Shown in pieces: positions 46,379-55,303 of a DNA stretch of 57,188 nucleotides. This DNA is from Spartobacteria bacterium UBA695 (GTDB lineage Bacteria > Verrucomicrobiota > Verrucomicrobiia > Chthoniobacterales > Chthoniobacteraceae), in NCBI GenBank assembly GCA_002298145.1, contig DBMP01000026.1:1-57188 (forward strand), written 5' to 3'. Position numbers and translations under genes: made by a program. Under the pieces are notes generated by a model. The model ran no database searches and was not told the DNA's origin. It saw only the letters and a list, made by a program, of their open reading frames with translations. Each line of letters begins with the position of its first letter. Position 1 is the first letter of the stretch.

Positions 46379-47374
46379 ATGAATCTTGAAACTGATTACC
46401 TTGGCCTAAAGCTCAAAAACCCGCTCATGCCCGGTGCGTCCCCTCTGGCGGACGACCTCGCCACCATCCGGCGCCTCGAAGACGCCGGTGCGGGGGCGAT
46501 TGTCATGCACTCGCTTTTTGAGGAGCAGATCAACCTCGAACGTCTCGCCGTCGAGCGGGACGTCGAGAGCCACACCGAAAGCTTCGCCGAAGCCACCACG
46601 TTCTTCCCGAACGAGGAAGACTTCGAGGAGACCTGCGAGGAATACCTCTCGCTCGTCGGCAAAATCAAAGAAACCGTCAGCGTCCCCGTGATCGCCTCCC
46701 TCAATGGCATCACCCCCGGTGGCTGGACCAGCTACGCCAAGCTGATTCAGGAAGCCGGAGCCGACGCCCTGGAGCTTAACTACTACGATCTGCCCTCCGA
46801 CCCCACCAAGACCGGAGCCGACGTGGAAGCGCGCGCGCTGGACCTGGTGAAAGCGATCCGCAAGGAAGTCACCCTTCCCATCGCGGTGAAGCTTTCGCCC
46901 TTCTTCTCCTCGCTGCCGAACTTCGTTAGCGAACTGAAGAACGCGGGCGCCAACGGCGTCATCGTTTTCAACCGCTTCTATCAGCCGAACATCAACATCG
47001 AGGACCTCGATACGGACTCCGTGCTGGAACTCTCGACCTCCGCCGAACTGCGCCTGCGCCTCCGGTGGCTGGCCGTTCTGAGCGCCCAGATCGAAGGGAT
47101 CTCCTACGGCGTCACCGGCGGGGTCCATACCGCAGCCGACGCCATCCGCGCCATCATGGCCGGGGCGAACGGCGTGCAGCTGGTTTCCGCGCTGTTGCAG
47201 AACGGGGCGGATTACCTCGGCACCGTGCTGACCGACCTGACCAAGTGGCTCGAAGAGCACGAGTACGACTCGCTTGCCCAGATGACCGGCACGATGAACC
47301 TCAAGCACTGCCCGGACGCTACCGCTTTCGAGCGCGGAAACTACCTCCGCATCTTGAAGAGCTGGCAGCCGTAA
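46379..47374 (+). CDS. Dihydroorotate dehydrogenase-like FMN protein
   Basis: The 331-residue TIM-barrel flavoprotein resembles class 1 DHOD: GLKLKNPLMPGASPL at the start, PVIASLNGITPGGW, LELNYYDLPSD, IAVKLSPFFSSLPNF and the FMN-phosphate site TGGVHTAADAIRAIMAGANGVQLVSALL. Like other members of the 'DHOD-like' group it has no obvious class 1 catalytic Cys. Its position next to nifJ, with a strong Shine-Dalgarno and a shared transcript, suggests a redox role associated with pyruvate:ferredoxin oxidoreductase rather than pyrimidine synthesis; such pairing is common in other bacteria. Confidence 0.88.
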   Translation: MNLETDYLGLKLKNPLMPGASPLADDLATIRRLEDAGAGAIVMHSLFEEQINLERLAVERDVESHTESFAEATTFFPNEEDFEETCEEYLSLVGKIKETVSVPVIASLNGITPGGWTSYAKLIQEAGADALELNYYDLPSDPTKTGADVEARALDLVKAIRKEVTLPIAVKLSPFFSSLPNFVSELKNAGANGVIVFNRFYQPNINIEDLDTDSVLELSTSAELRLRLRWLAVLSAQIEGISYGVTGGVHTAADAIRAIMAGANGVQLVSALLQNGADYLGTVLTDLTKWLEEHEYDSLAQMTGTMNLKHCPDATAFERGNYLRILKSWQP

Positions 47375-47398
47375 TTTAACCGGCAGTTTGCAGTTTTT

Positions 47399-47438
47399 AG
47401 AAAACCCCAGGGTGGCCGCGGCTGACCTGGGGTTTTCT
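47399..47438 (+). terminator. Rho-independent terminator after nifJ / DHOD-like operon
   Basis: AGAAAACCCCAGG (47399-47411) and CCTGGGGTTTTCT (47426-47438) form a perfect 13-base stem with a 14-base loop. Because both flanks are A- and T-rich it can act in both directions, also ending the minus-strand transcript of the ProC-like gene. Confidence 0.9.
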
Positions 47439-47509
47439 GTGTTGGGAAGCCGGCTTTTTTGCCGGATAGAGCGTTTGATTGCCCCAGGCGGCGGGGCGGT
47501 TCCCGAGGA

Positions 47510-48331
47510 TCAGGATTGGGCCAGCGCGCGGTTGCGTTCGATGCCCTTTTTCAGGGCGTCCGGGAGCGAAACTCCCGCGCGAATCGCGTTGAAAATCGCC
47601 TCGGTGATGCCGCCCGGCGTTGCGGCTTGGCGCAGATAGGTCTCCTGGTCTGCATCGGAAAAATCACGGGGACGGACCTCCTGGGCCCATGTGATCACCG
47701 CACCATAATCCGGCAGCCCATGGCGTTTGCCCAGTGCGGCCAGTTCCGGCTCGTCGATCGGTTTCCCGAGGCTCTCCCACAGCGTGAGCGCCAGGGGAAG
47801 GCAAGGCCCGAGAGCGGTAAAGGCGTGAAAATCCTCCTCCCTCGCCAGCGGAATGAGCCGCAGCTTCAGGGTGGAAAGGATCTCGGCAACCACGGGATGC
47901 GCCGGGTAGATCGCCGCAATGCCGTTCCGGCCGAGGATCGTGTCCGGGGAGCTGGGCATCACGCGAACCCATTGGGCTCCGCTGGCGGCTCCCGGCAGCT
48001 TGGCGAGAGGAATCCCGGCCAGAAAAGAAACCCGCAGGCTTTCCTTGGGCGGTTCCTGGTCGCCCAGCGCGAGGTAACTCTGCGGGCGAACGAGGTAAAA
48101 GAGAATGCGCGAACGGTCCGTGACGGTTTCGCGGCTGGCCACCTGGGCGGAAAGTCCGTCGGCGGCGAGGGCTTGGGTGGTCTCTGGGGAGCCCCGATGG
48201 CAGATGGCCAACTGATCCGAGGGAAACCCGGATGCCAAAAGCGCCCGAGCGAAAGCCCGGCCCAGATGCCCCGCGCCAAAGATCCCCAGCGGAGCGCCGC
48301 CAAGGAAAGGGAGCGTGGTTTCGAAGCTCAT
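47510..48331 (-). CDS. Pyrroline-5-carboxylate reductase-family protein
   Basis: The 273-residue protein has the ProC fold: Rossmann motif GIFGAGHLGRAFARALL, then a conserved VRVMPSSPDTIL (normally VRxMPNTP), GPCLPLALTLWESLGK and ATPGGITEAIF, equivalent to the ProC SPGGTT segment. ProC reduces pyrroline-5-carboxylate to proline. Several motif residues deviate (PSSP for PNTP), so it may be a paralogue with another substrate. The ATG overlaps the xseA stop by 4 bases; the long upstream frame is antisense sequence of xseA. Confidence 0.8.
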   Translation of the reverse strand: MSFETTLPFLGGAPLGIFGAGHLGRAFARALLASGFPSDQLAICHRGSPETTQALAADGLSAQVASRETVTDRSRILFYLVRPQSYLALGDQEPPKESLRVSFLAGIPLAKLPGAASGAQWVRVMPSSPDTILGRNGIAAIYPAHPVVAEILSTLKLRLIPLAREEDFHAFTALGPCLPLALTLWESLGKPIDEPELAALGKRHGLPDYGAVITWAQEVRPRDFSDADQETYLRQAATPGGITEAIFNAIRAGVSLPDALKKGIERNRALAQS

Positions 48332-49674
48332 GCCGGGTCCTCCTCGACTTTCGAGCGGAGGGTTCCGTCGGCCAGTTGCGTCATCAGCTCCGTTCCTGCG
48401 GGAGCCTGGGCCACACCACGCACGATTTCGCCCGAGGCCGTCCGCGTGATGCTGTAGCCCCGGGCCAGCGTGGATTGCGGCCCGAGCACGCGGAGCAGGT
48501 CGCGCCCTTTTTCCAGCCGGTGGGCGAAGTTCTCCAACGCCCCGGAGCAACCGCGCTGGAGGCGTTCGCTCAGGGCTTCGAGCTGCCCCTGACGGAGGCG
48601 TATCCCCTGGTCGGGCCGGTGTTCGCGCAGGGCCGAGCCGAGGACCTCGACGCGGCGGTGTTCGCCTGCAAGGCGTTCGGCGGCCAGACGGGCCAGGCGT
48701 TCGGCAAAATCGTCATTTTCCTGCATCCACTCGCGGAGGCGGGTCTGCGGCTCGCGGAAAAGCGGGCTGCCGCGCAGGAGCTCCAGGCGGCGGGCCCCGT
48801 CGCGCAGTTCGTCGCGCAGGCAGCGCTCCAGAGAGGCCTGGAGCTGGCCAAAATGGCGCAGTAGCGTGGCGCCGTCCGGAGCCAGCAGCTCGGCGGCGGC
48901 GCTGGGCGTCGGCGCGCGCAGATCGGCCACGAAGTCGGCAATGGTGAAGTCGATCTCGTGCCCCACGGCGCTGATGACCGGCAGGGCCGAGGCGTAGATC
49001 GCCCGGGCAAGCGCCTCGTCGTTGAATTCCCACAAATCCTCCGCGCTGCCGCCGCCGCGAGCTACGATGAGCGCGTCCACCGGGGGGAGTTCCCCGCGGT
49101 TGAATTCCTCGACCGCCGCGGTGATCTCCGCGCCCGCTCCGGCCCCCTGCACGCGCACGGGGTGGATCAAAATCTGAATCCACGGCGCGCGCCGGTGGAG
49201 AATGTTGAGCATGTCGGCGATGGCCGCTCCGGTGGGGGAGGTCACGATGCCGACGGCCTTGGGGAATTTCGGGATCGACCGCTTGTGGGCGGTATCGAAG
49301 AGCCCCTCGGCGGCGAGCTTGCGTTTGAGCGCCTCGAACTTCGCCGCCAGCAGGCCCGCTCCCGCCGCCTGGATCAGCCGGACGTTGAGCTGGTATTGCC
49401 CGCGCGCTTCGTAAACGGTCATCTGCCCCCGGGCGTGGACCAGCATCCCCTCGGAGAGCGGGATGGAGGCGTGGCGCAGCCCTGGCCGGAAAAACAAGAC
49501 GCACGAGAGCTGCGAGCGCTCGTCCTTCAGGGTAAAGTATTGGTGCCCCGAGGCCTGTTTGCGCAGGTTGCTGATCTCCCCCTCCACCCAGACGTCGCCG
49601 ATCCCTCCCTCAATCAGGCCGCGAACCTGCTGGGTTACTTCGGAGACGGAGAGAATGCGCGGTTCCTCGGGCAT
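48328..49674 (-). CDS. xseA: Exodeoxyribonuclease VII large subunit
   Basis: XseA with XseB degrades single-stranded DNA. The 448-residue protein has an N-terminal OB fold (SVSEVTQQVRGLIEGGIGDVWVEGEIS), the catalytic domain (VGIVTSPTGAAIADMLNIL, IVARGGGSAEDLWEFNDE, SAVGHEIDFTIADFVADLRAPTPSAAAEL) and a long coiled coil ending in TLARGYSITR. The small subunit xseB is not adjacent. Two downstream genes overlap in turn, forming an operon with the ProC-like gene. Confidence 0.95.
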   Translation of the reverse strand: MPEEPRILSVSEVTQQVRGLIEGGIGDVWVEGEISNLRKQASGHQYFTLKDERSQLSCVLFFRPGLRHASIPLSEGMLVHARGQMTVYEARGQYQLNVRLIQAAGAGLLAAKFEALKRKLAAEGLFDTAHKRSIPKFPKAVGIVTSPTGAAIADMLNILHRRAPWIQILIHPVRVQGAGAGAEITAAVEEFNRGELPPVDALIVARGGGSAEDLWEFNDEALARAIYASALPVISAVGHEIDFTIADFVADLRAPTPSAAAELLAPDGATLLRHFGQLQASLERCLRDELRDGARRLELLRGSPLFREPQTRLREWMQENDDFAERLARLAAERLAGEHRRVEVLGSALREHRPDQGIRLRQGQLEALSERLQRGCSGALENFAHRLEKGRDLLRVLGPQSTLARGYSITRTASGEIVRGVAQAPAGTELMTQLADGTLRSKVEEDPA

Positions 49675-49678
49675 GGGG

Positions 49679-51370
49679 TTATTGTGACTTCTCCAGGCAG
49701 GTTTTCAGGAACTCCTTTGCCGCCGTGTTGTAGGGCTCCAGTTTTAGGGCGGCTTCGCCCCGGGCTTTGGCGGAGGCCGTGTTGCCTTCGGCTAATTCCA
49801 GTTTGCCCAGGTTGACGAGGGCTTCGGAGTAGTCCGGATCGATCTTGAGGGCATCGGTGAAAGCCGCCAGGGAGAGGTCCTTTTTGTCTCCTATTTGATA
49901 GAAAACGCCTAGGGCATTGAGCGGATCTGCGACGCCGGGACGCGTTCTCCAAGCCTGATCCAGTTTGCTGTAGGCGCCGTTGAGGTCGCCTCCTTGCAGA
50001 GCGGCCTGGCCTTCCTGGTAGATTTCCTGCCAGCTCTTGGTCTGGTTGCTGGTGGCAAAAACCAAAACTGTGGCGGCAAGGAGGGCTGCGGCGTATTTCC
50101 AAGCCTGCCGGACCTCGCCGGAGGCCAGTGTTTGCGCCAGACCCACGACGGTTCCGCTGGCCAGCAGCACCAGCCCGGGCACGGCCAGGAGGCGGCCGCT
50201 CTCGGTCACATACACCGTCACGAGGGCCAGCATTTGCAACAGGACGGCCCCGAGCACCCAGCGCGAAGCGGGCCAGCGCCGCCAGGAGAAAGGGAGCGCC
50301 GCGAGGGCGAAGAGGGCGACGATCCCGAATCCGAGGCCTGGGGTGACGATGCGCTGCTCGGTAAAGGGCTGGAGCACGCCCAGGTCGTCATGGCGGGCGG
50401 CGTTCCAGAAGTTGCGCATCTTGACCAGCGCGATGACGATCCGCTGCCCCGGGTGTTCCCGCAGAAAGGCCGTGGCTTTGTCCGCCCAGAATTGCGAGGC
50501 TTGGCCCCGGGTTAGTGTGCGACCCGTCGCCTCCTGGGCAATACGGACTGATTCTTTCAGGATCGCGGCCCTCTCGGCGCGTTTGAATTCAGGCGGCAGC
50601 TCGGGGTAGCCGTTGGCTTGCGGGCGGTGGCCGATCCAGGCGTTCAAGCCCGATTGCGCGGAAAACCAGACGGGCTCTTTGGCAATGACGCGGTTGTAGA
50701 CCCAGCACGGGGCCGTTCCCAGGAGCGCCCCGAGCCCGAGGCTGGCGGCTGCGGCGGCGATGGCGGCGGGTGCGCGCAGGCGGCGAGCGGCGGCGGCCAG
50801 CGAAAGCGGTAGAATAGCGAGCACTGCCGGAACCGCCGTGGCGACGAGTCCCGCGAACGCGCCGATGCCGAGCCAGGGCTTCCAGCGCGAGACGCTCTCG
50901 GTCTTCATGCTCCAGAAAAAGAGCCCCCAGAAGGCCAGCACGCCCCAGATGGCGGGCGTCAGGACGAGGGAGAAGGCCTGCGCCGGTTGGAAGAATGTCC
51001 AGCCGACGGCGGCAAGGATCCCCGCCCAGCGGCCCCTCGCGCCCGGGTAGAGCCAGGCGGCCATTTGGAAGATCAGCGCGGCGATCGCGGCTTCACACAG
51101 GATTTGCAGCAGCCCTGCCGCGTAGTAGTTGGCCCCGAGGGAAAACAGCCCGGCCAGCGGGTAAGCGTACCCGGGCATCCCGGGGAAGGCCTGCTGGTCG
51201 GCCCAATGCCCGGCGGCGATCTGCTCCGCCCAGTCGGCGTAAAATTTCGGCTCCCCCATGAAGGGGGGGAAGAGGGGCGACCCCGCGAACCGCGTCAGCA
51301 CCAGCAGATGCACCACGAGGGCGAACGCGAATACCAGCGCGTAATCCGGCAGCGAGCGTTTCGAGGCCAT
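49679..51370 (-). CDS. Multi-pass membrane protein with TPR tail (glycosyltransferase-like)
   Basis: A 563-residue protein. Residues 1-430 have about 10-12 hydrophobic segments; early GEPKFYADWAEQIAAGHW, with its acidic residues and a long loop after segment 1, resembles ArnT/PMT-type (GT-C) sugar transferases, which use lipid-phosphate sugars. Residues about 440-563 contain two or three TPR units (YQEGQAALQGGDLNGAYSKL, ALGVFYQIGDKKDLSLAAF, ALVNLGKLELAEGNTASAKA). The ATG at 51370 begins just before the first hydrophobic segment; the frame extends upstream without homology. The substrate is unknown. Confidence 0.78.
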   Translation of the reverse strand: MASKRSLPDYALVFAFALVVHLLVLTRFAGSPLFPPFMGEPKFYADWAEQIAAGHWADQQAFPGMPGYAYPLAGLFSLGANYYAAGLLQILCEAAIAALIFQMAAWLYPGARGRWAGILAAVGWTFFQPAQAFSLVLTPAIWGVLAFWGLFFWSMKTESVSRWKPWLGIGAFAGLVATAVPAVLAILPLSLAAAARRLRAPAAIAAAAASLGLGALLGTAPCWVYNRVIAKEPVWFSAQSGLNAWIGHRPQANGYPELPPEFKRAERAAILKESVRIAQEATGRTLTRGQASQFWADKATAFLREHPGQRIVIALVKMRNFWNAARHDDLGVLQPFTEQRIVTPGLGFGIVALFALAALPFSWRRWPASRWVLGAVLLQMLALVTVYVTESGRLLAVPGLVLLASGTVVGLAQTLASGEVRQAWKYAAALLAATVLVFATSNQTKSWQEIYQEGQAALQGGDLNGAYSKLDQAWRTRPGVADPLNALGVFYQIGDKKDLSLAAFTDALKIDPDYSEALVNLGKLELAEGNTASAKARGEAALKLEPYNTAAKEFLKTCLEKSQ

Positions 51371-51399
51371 AAGGCTGCGGGGGAAAAGCTTGGGGGCGC

Positions 51400-51936
51400 T
51401 TAGTGGGCCCGGGAGGAGGCGAGGGTCCCGTGGTAGAGGGAGAGGATCGGCACCCGCTCCAGGAAGGAGAATTCCGTGCGGCCCGTGGAGTTCACCACGC
51501 AGGCCACGGCGACTACCTGCACCTTGTGTGTGGAGAGCGCGGCCATGGCTTCGTTGAGCGGGATGAAGTTTTTGCACTCGTCGATGACGAGCACCACTTT
51601 TTCCTTCGGCACGAGGTAGTGGCGGGTCAGCTTCGGTACGCCTTCGAGCACCTGGATCGAGGCGAACCGGGACCCGGTGAGGTGGGCGAGGTGGGCGGTG
51701 AGGACCATGCTCTCCGGGCAGGAGGCGGCTACCATGCAGTCCACTTTGCCTTCTTCCAACTGCTCTGGGAAAATGCGGATCAGCTCTCGGGCGAAGTAAT
51801 CCATGACCCCCGGGAATTGCTCTGCCCCCGCGACGCCTCCGCCGCAGTTGGTCAGCGTGGCGGGAATGTCGCCGGGAACGATGAGTTCCTTCGGTTTAAG
51901 GTGCAGGAGCGAGCGGAGGTTGGAGATGAGATCCAT
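51400..51936 (-). CDS. Degenerate orotate-phosphoribosyltransferase-like protein
   Basis: The 178-residue protein follows the type I phosphoribosyltransferase fold. The strand before the active site (VDCMVAASCPESMVLTAHLA) and VVLVIDECKNFIPLNEAMAAL, followed by VVAVACVVNSTGR, line up with orotate phosphoribosyltransferase. The PRPP-binding loop, normally [VI]xDDxxTTGxS, reads VIDECKNFIPL, losing the second acidic and both small residues. It is therefore unlikely to be an active PRTase and may be regulatory or structural. It lies between the TPR membrane protein and ilvB on the same strand. Confidence 0.7.
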   Translation of the reverse strand: MDLISNLRSLLHLKPKELIVPGDIPATLTNCGGGVAGAEQFPGVMDYFARELIRIFPEQLEEGKVDCMVAASCPESMVLTAHLAHLTGSRFASIQVLEGVPKLTRHYLVPKEKVVLVIDECKNFIPLNEAMAALSTHKVQVVAVACVVNSTGRTEFSFLERVPILSLYHGTLASSRAH

Positions 51937-52010
51937 GGGTTTGGTTAAAGGAGGCTGAAAAGAGAAGCGGGTTTGGCGCGAATGTAAACCTCAAAGAGTG
52001 GCTTGGGGTT

Positions 52011-53822
52011 TTACAGTGCGGTGGGGAGCTTGGCTCCGTCCTCGGCCTTGAGTTTGGAGTTCACGGGGTTGGTGATGACGTCTTTGTAGCTCATTCCGCC
52101 GGGGATCATTGGCAGGACGTGCTCGGTGTAGGGGACCAGGACGTCCAGGATGTACGGTTCCTTGGCCTCCAGCATCCGGGCGATGGCGGGCTTGAGGTCG
52201 GCTTTGCGCACGACCCGCTCGCACTTGACGCCGAAACCGGCGCAGATGGCGACGTAGTCGGGGTAGATCTGCTCTTTGTGGGAGGGGTCGCCCAGGTAGG
52301 TGTGGGCGCGGTTGCTGCCGTATTTCAGGTCTTCCCACTGCACGACCATGCCGAGGTGCTGGTTGTTGAGGATGATGGCCTTGGCCGCGATGCGCTCGAT
52401 GTGCGCCATGGCGAGCTCCTGGATGTTCATCAAAAAGGAGCCGTCGCCGTCGATGTCGATGACTTCGAGGTCGGGCCGGGCGACTTTCGCGCCGATGGCG
52501 GCGGGGTAGCCGAAGCCCATGGTGCCGAGGCCCGCGGAGGTCAGGAAGGTGCGCGGTTTGCGGAAATGGTAGAACTGGCCGGTCCACATCTGGTGCTGGC
52601 CGACGCCGGTGGTGATGATCGCTTCGCCGTTGGTCATCTCGCAGAGGAGCTCGACGACGTGCTGCTGCATGATGGCCCGCTCGGTGTTGCGGTAGGTCAG
52701 CGGGAACTGCTGTTTCCACATGTCGATCTTGGCGTACCAGGCCGGGTAGGTGGCCGGGGCGGCTTTGCGGGTGACGCCGCGCTCTTCCAAGAGGCAGTTG
52801 AGCCGGGTCAGGGCGTACTTGACGTCGCTCTGGATGGCCAGGTGCACGGGCTTGTTTTTGTTGATCTCGGAGGCGTCGATGTCGAGGTGGACGATGGTGG
52901 AGCGTTCGCAGAAGCGCTCGACTTTGCTGGTGACGCGGTCGTCGAAGCGGACGCTGATGGCTAGGACGACGTCGGCTTCGTTGACGGCGTTGTTGGCGTA
53001 GACGGTGCCGTGCATGCCGAGCCATTTGAGGGCCAGGGGGTGGTTCTCCGGGAAGCCGCCGACGCCCATGAGCGTGGTGGCGACGGGGATGCCGGTGCGT
53101 TCGGCGAATTCCAGCAGCTCCTCGGACGCGTTGCCGGAGATGATGCCGCCGCCGCAGTAGATGGCGGGCTGTTTGGCTCCGGCGATGAGGTCGAGCATTG
53201 CCTGGAGGGACTCCTCGTCGGCTTTGGGGAAGGGTTTGTAGCCGGGCAGGTCGATCGATTCCGGGAATACCAGCGGGGCCTTGGCCTCCTGGATGTTCTT
53301 GGGCAGGTCGATCAAGACCGGGCCCGGGCGGCCGCTCTGGGCGATGTAGAAGGCTTCTTTGATGACGCGCGGGATATCCGCGGTGTCGAGGATGAGGTAG
53401 TTATGCTTCACCACGGGCAGGGACATGCCGAACATGTCGGTTTCCTGGAAGGCGCCTTTGCCGATTAACGGGCTGGCGACCTGGCCGGTGATGGCGATCA
53501 GGGGGACGGAGTCGAGATAGGCGTCGGCGATGCCGGTGATCAGGTTCGTCGCCCCGGGGCCCGAGGTGGCCATGACGACGCCCGCGCGGCCGGTGACGCG
53601 CGCGTAGCCCTCGGCGGCGAAGGCTCCGCCTTGTTCGTGGCGCGGGAGGATGGTCCGGATTTGCTTGCTGCGGGTGAGGGCTTGGTGGACGGGCATGCTG
53701 GCACCGCCCGGATAGGCGAAAATGGTGTCCACGCCCTCGCGTTCCAAACATTTTACCAGAATCTCCGCGCCGGTGAGGAGGGGAGTTTCGGAAGTTGAGG
53801 ATGGGTTGGTCGGCGTGGTCAT
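52011..53822 (-). CDS. ilvB: Acetolactate synthase large (catalytic) subunit
   Basis: IlvB condenses pyruvate to acetolactate (and acetohydroxybutyrate) for branched-chain amino acids. The 603-residue ThDP enzyme has GAEILVKCLEREGVDTIFAYPGG at the start, the ThDP-activating glutamate in RHEQGGAFAAEGYAR, SGPGATNLITGIADAY, ITGQV, and the ThDP-Mg motif GDGSFLMNIQELAMAHI followed by NNQHLGMVVQWE. The start is uncertain between ATG 53822 and ATG 53843. The regulatory small subunit ilvN is not in the window, which is unusual but not rare. Confidence 0.95.
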   Translation of the reverse strand: MTTPTNPSSTSETPLLTGAEILVKCLEREGVDTIFAYPGGASMPVHQALTRSKQIRTILPRHEQGGAFAAEGYARVTGRAGVVMATSGPGATNLITGIADAYLDSVPLIAITGQVASPLIGKGAFQETDMFGMSLPVVKHNYLILDTADIPRVIKEAFYIAQSGRPGPVLIDLPKNIQEAKAPLVFPESIDLPGYKPFPKADEESLQAMLDLIAGAKQPAIYCGGGIISGNASEELLEFAERTGIPVATTLMGVGGFPENHPLALKWLGMHGTVYANNAVNEADVVLAISVRFDDRVTSKVERFCERSTIVHLDIDASEINKNKPVHLAIQSDVKYALTRLNCLLEERGVTRKAAPATYPAWYAKIDMWKQQFPLTYRNTERAIMQQHVVELLCEMTNGEAIITTGVGQHQMWTGQFYHFRKPRTFLTSAGLGTMGFGYPAAIGAKVARPDLEVIDIDGDGSFLMNIQELAMAHIERIAAKAIILNNQHLGMVVQWEDLKYGSNRAHTYLGDPSHKEQIYPDYVAICAGFGVKCERVVRKADLKPAIARMLEAKEPYILDVLVPYTEHVLPMIPGGMSYKDVITNPVNSKLKAEDGAKLPTAL

Positions 53823-53879
53823 AGGGAAAAGGTTGCTAAGCATAGAGAGGAAACGCCCCTCAATCAAGCGCGGCTTCGC

Positions 53880-54139
53880 GGGGGGAATTTTGCCGGGAAA
53901 TGACGTTTGCTAGGGGTGGGGCGGGAGGTTGGGCCTCTTGGGGATAAGCGCCAGGGCGCTTGGCGGAGTCGCTTCGCTCTCCATTGTGTGCAAGGCGGGG
54001 GGCGAGGGGGCGCGGCTGCGCAAGAGGGGTTTTTTTGCGCCCGCCTTGCGGATGGGTTTGGATTCCGGGGCTCTGCCCCAGTCCCCGGCAAGGGGCTTGC
54101 CCCTTGCATCCCGTCTGGAAACTGCGTTTCCTCTTTTTT
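53880..54139. repeat. Intergenic region with stacked GC-rich palindromes
   Basis: No gene was found between ilvB and the radical SAM gene. The stretch holds GGGGC/GCCCC (54067-54079) and a perfect 9-base stem GCAAGGGGC (54088-54096) / GCCCCTTGC (54099-54107) with a 2-base loop, preceded by CGCAAG and T-rich blocks. This type of TCCGGGG-CAAGGGG palindrome chain recurs in several bacterial genomes, so it is probably an interspersed element that also ends transcripts on either side. Confidence 0.6.
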
Positions 54140-55303
54140 TTACTGGGCGATTTCTTCGTCGCTGAGGTAGCAGCCGGGGTCTTCGTGCCATGGGTTGCCG
54201 TAGCGCTGCCATGCCCGGACGCGGAAGCCGCCGCCGCAGATGTCCAGGTGGCGGCAGGTGGCACACCGCCCGCCGACGGGCCGGGGCCGGGTGCGCAGGC
54301 CGTTCAAGATGGCGTCGTCGGTGCGGCTCCAGATTTCTGAAAACGGCTGCTCTTTGACGTTGCCCAAGGTGTGATCCTGCCAGAATTGATCGGGATGGAC
54401 GTTCCCCTGGGTGTCGATGTTGCCGATGCCGATGCCGCTGCTGTTGTTGCCGCCGCCGTTCCACTGGATCAATTTGAGCGCGAGGGCGTGCCGAGCCGGG
54501 TCCCGGGCCAGGCGGGCGAGGAGGTAGGGGCCGTCGGCGGGTTGGTCGACGGTGAGGACCTCGCGGTCGAGCCCGGCGGCGTGCCAGGTTTCCACGCGGT
54601 CCATGATTTTGTCCAGCGCGGTGCGGATCTCCCCCGGCTCCAGTAGCGAGAGGTTCACGCCGCGGCCGCTGTAGACCAGGTGGTAGAAGCAGACGCGCCG
54701 GATGTCCTCGGCTTCGATGAAGTCCAGAATGCGGTCGATGTCGGTGACGGTGTGGCGCGTCAGGGTTAGGCGCAGGCCCGCTTTTTGCCCGGCTTCTTTG
54801 CAGTATTTGAAGGCCGCGACCGCCTTGGCGAATGCCCCCGGCTTGCCCCGGAATTGGTCGTGCGTTTCGCCGATGCCGTCCAAGGAAATGCCGACGTAGG
54901 AGTAGCCGATTTCGCGCAGTCGGACGGCGATTTCGGGCGTGATGAGGGTGCCGTTGGTGGAAATGGTGAGCCGCAGGCCGCGTTCGGTGGCGTATTTCGA
55001 GAGGTCGAAAAAGCGGGGGTGGATGAGCGGTTCGCCGCCGGAAAGGAGCAGCGCGGGAACGCCGAAGCGGGCCAGGTCATCGACCACGGCTTTGGATTGC
55101 TCCCAGGTCAGCTCGCCGGGGTAGTCGCGGGCGTCGGAGTCCGAGTAACAGTGGACGCACTTCAAGTTACAGCGCCGGGTGATGTTCCAGACGACGATGG
55201 GGCGGCGTTCGGCGGCGCTGGTGGGCGCGCCGTGGCCCATGCCGTAACGGAGGCCGTCGGCGGGTTGGGCGACGTCGCAGAGGAGGCGGGTGAAGTTGAT
55301 CAT
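54140..55303 (-). CDS. Radical SAM/SPASM protein of the AhbC/NirJ type
   Basis: A 387-residue radical SAM enzyme. The SAM-binding cluster motif is CNLKCVHC (C45, C49, C52), preceded by PIVVWNITRR. GGEPLIHPRF and ISLDGIGETHD follow. A long C-terminal region has YHLVYSGRG, TVDQPADG, NNSSGIGIGNIDTQGNVHPD and LGNVKEQPFSEIW, then the SPASM cysteines CATCRHLDICGGGFRVRA. This set is characteristic of AhbC/NirJ, which alter siroheme side chains in alternative heme or heme d1 synthesis. The other pathway genes are not here. It overlaps the upstream radical SAM-GNAT gene by 4 bases, so translation is coupled. Confidence 0.82.
   Translation of the reverse strand: MINFTRLLCDVAQPADGLRYGMGHGAPTSAAERRPIVVWNITRRCNLKCVHCYSDSDARDYPGELTWEQSKAVVDDLARFGVPALLLSGGEPLIHPRFFDLSKYATERGLRLTISTNGTLITPEIAVRLREIGYSYVGISLDGIGETHDQFRGKPGAFAKAVAAFKYCKEAGQKAGLRLTLTRHTVTDIDRILDFIEAEDIRRVCFYHLVYSGRGVNLSLLEPGEIRTALDKIMDRVETWHAAGLDREVLTVDQPADGPYLLARLARDPARHALALKLIQWNGGGNNSSGIGIGNIDTQGNVHPDQFWQDHTLGNVKEQPFSEIWSRTDDAILNGLRTRPRPVGGRCATCRHLDICGGGFRVRAWQRYGNPWHEDPGCYLSDEEIAQ

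Noticed and set aside
46362..46379. AGAAGGAGATATAC before an ATG looks like the ribosome site used in T7 expression vectors
   Set aside because: It lies between two natural genes with no vector or tag sequence nearby, and strong natural Shine-Dalgarno sequences resemble it by chance.
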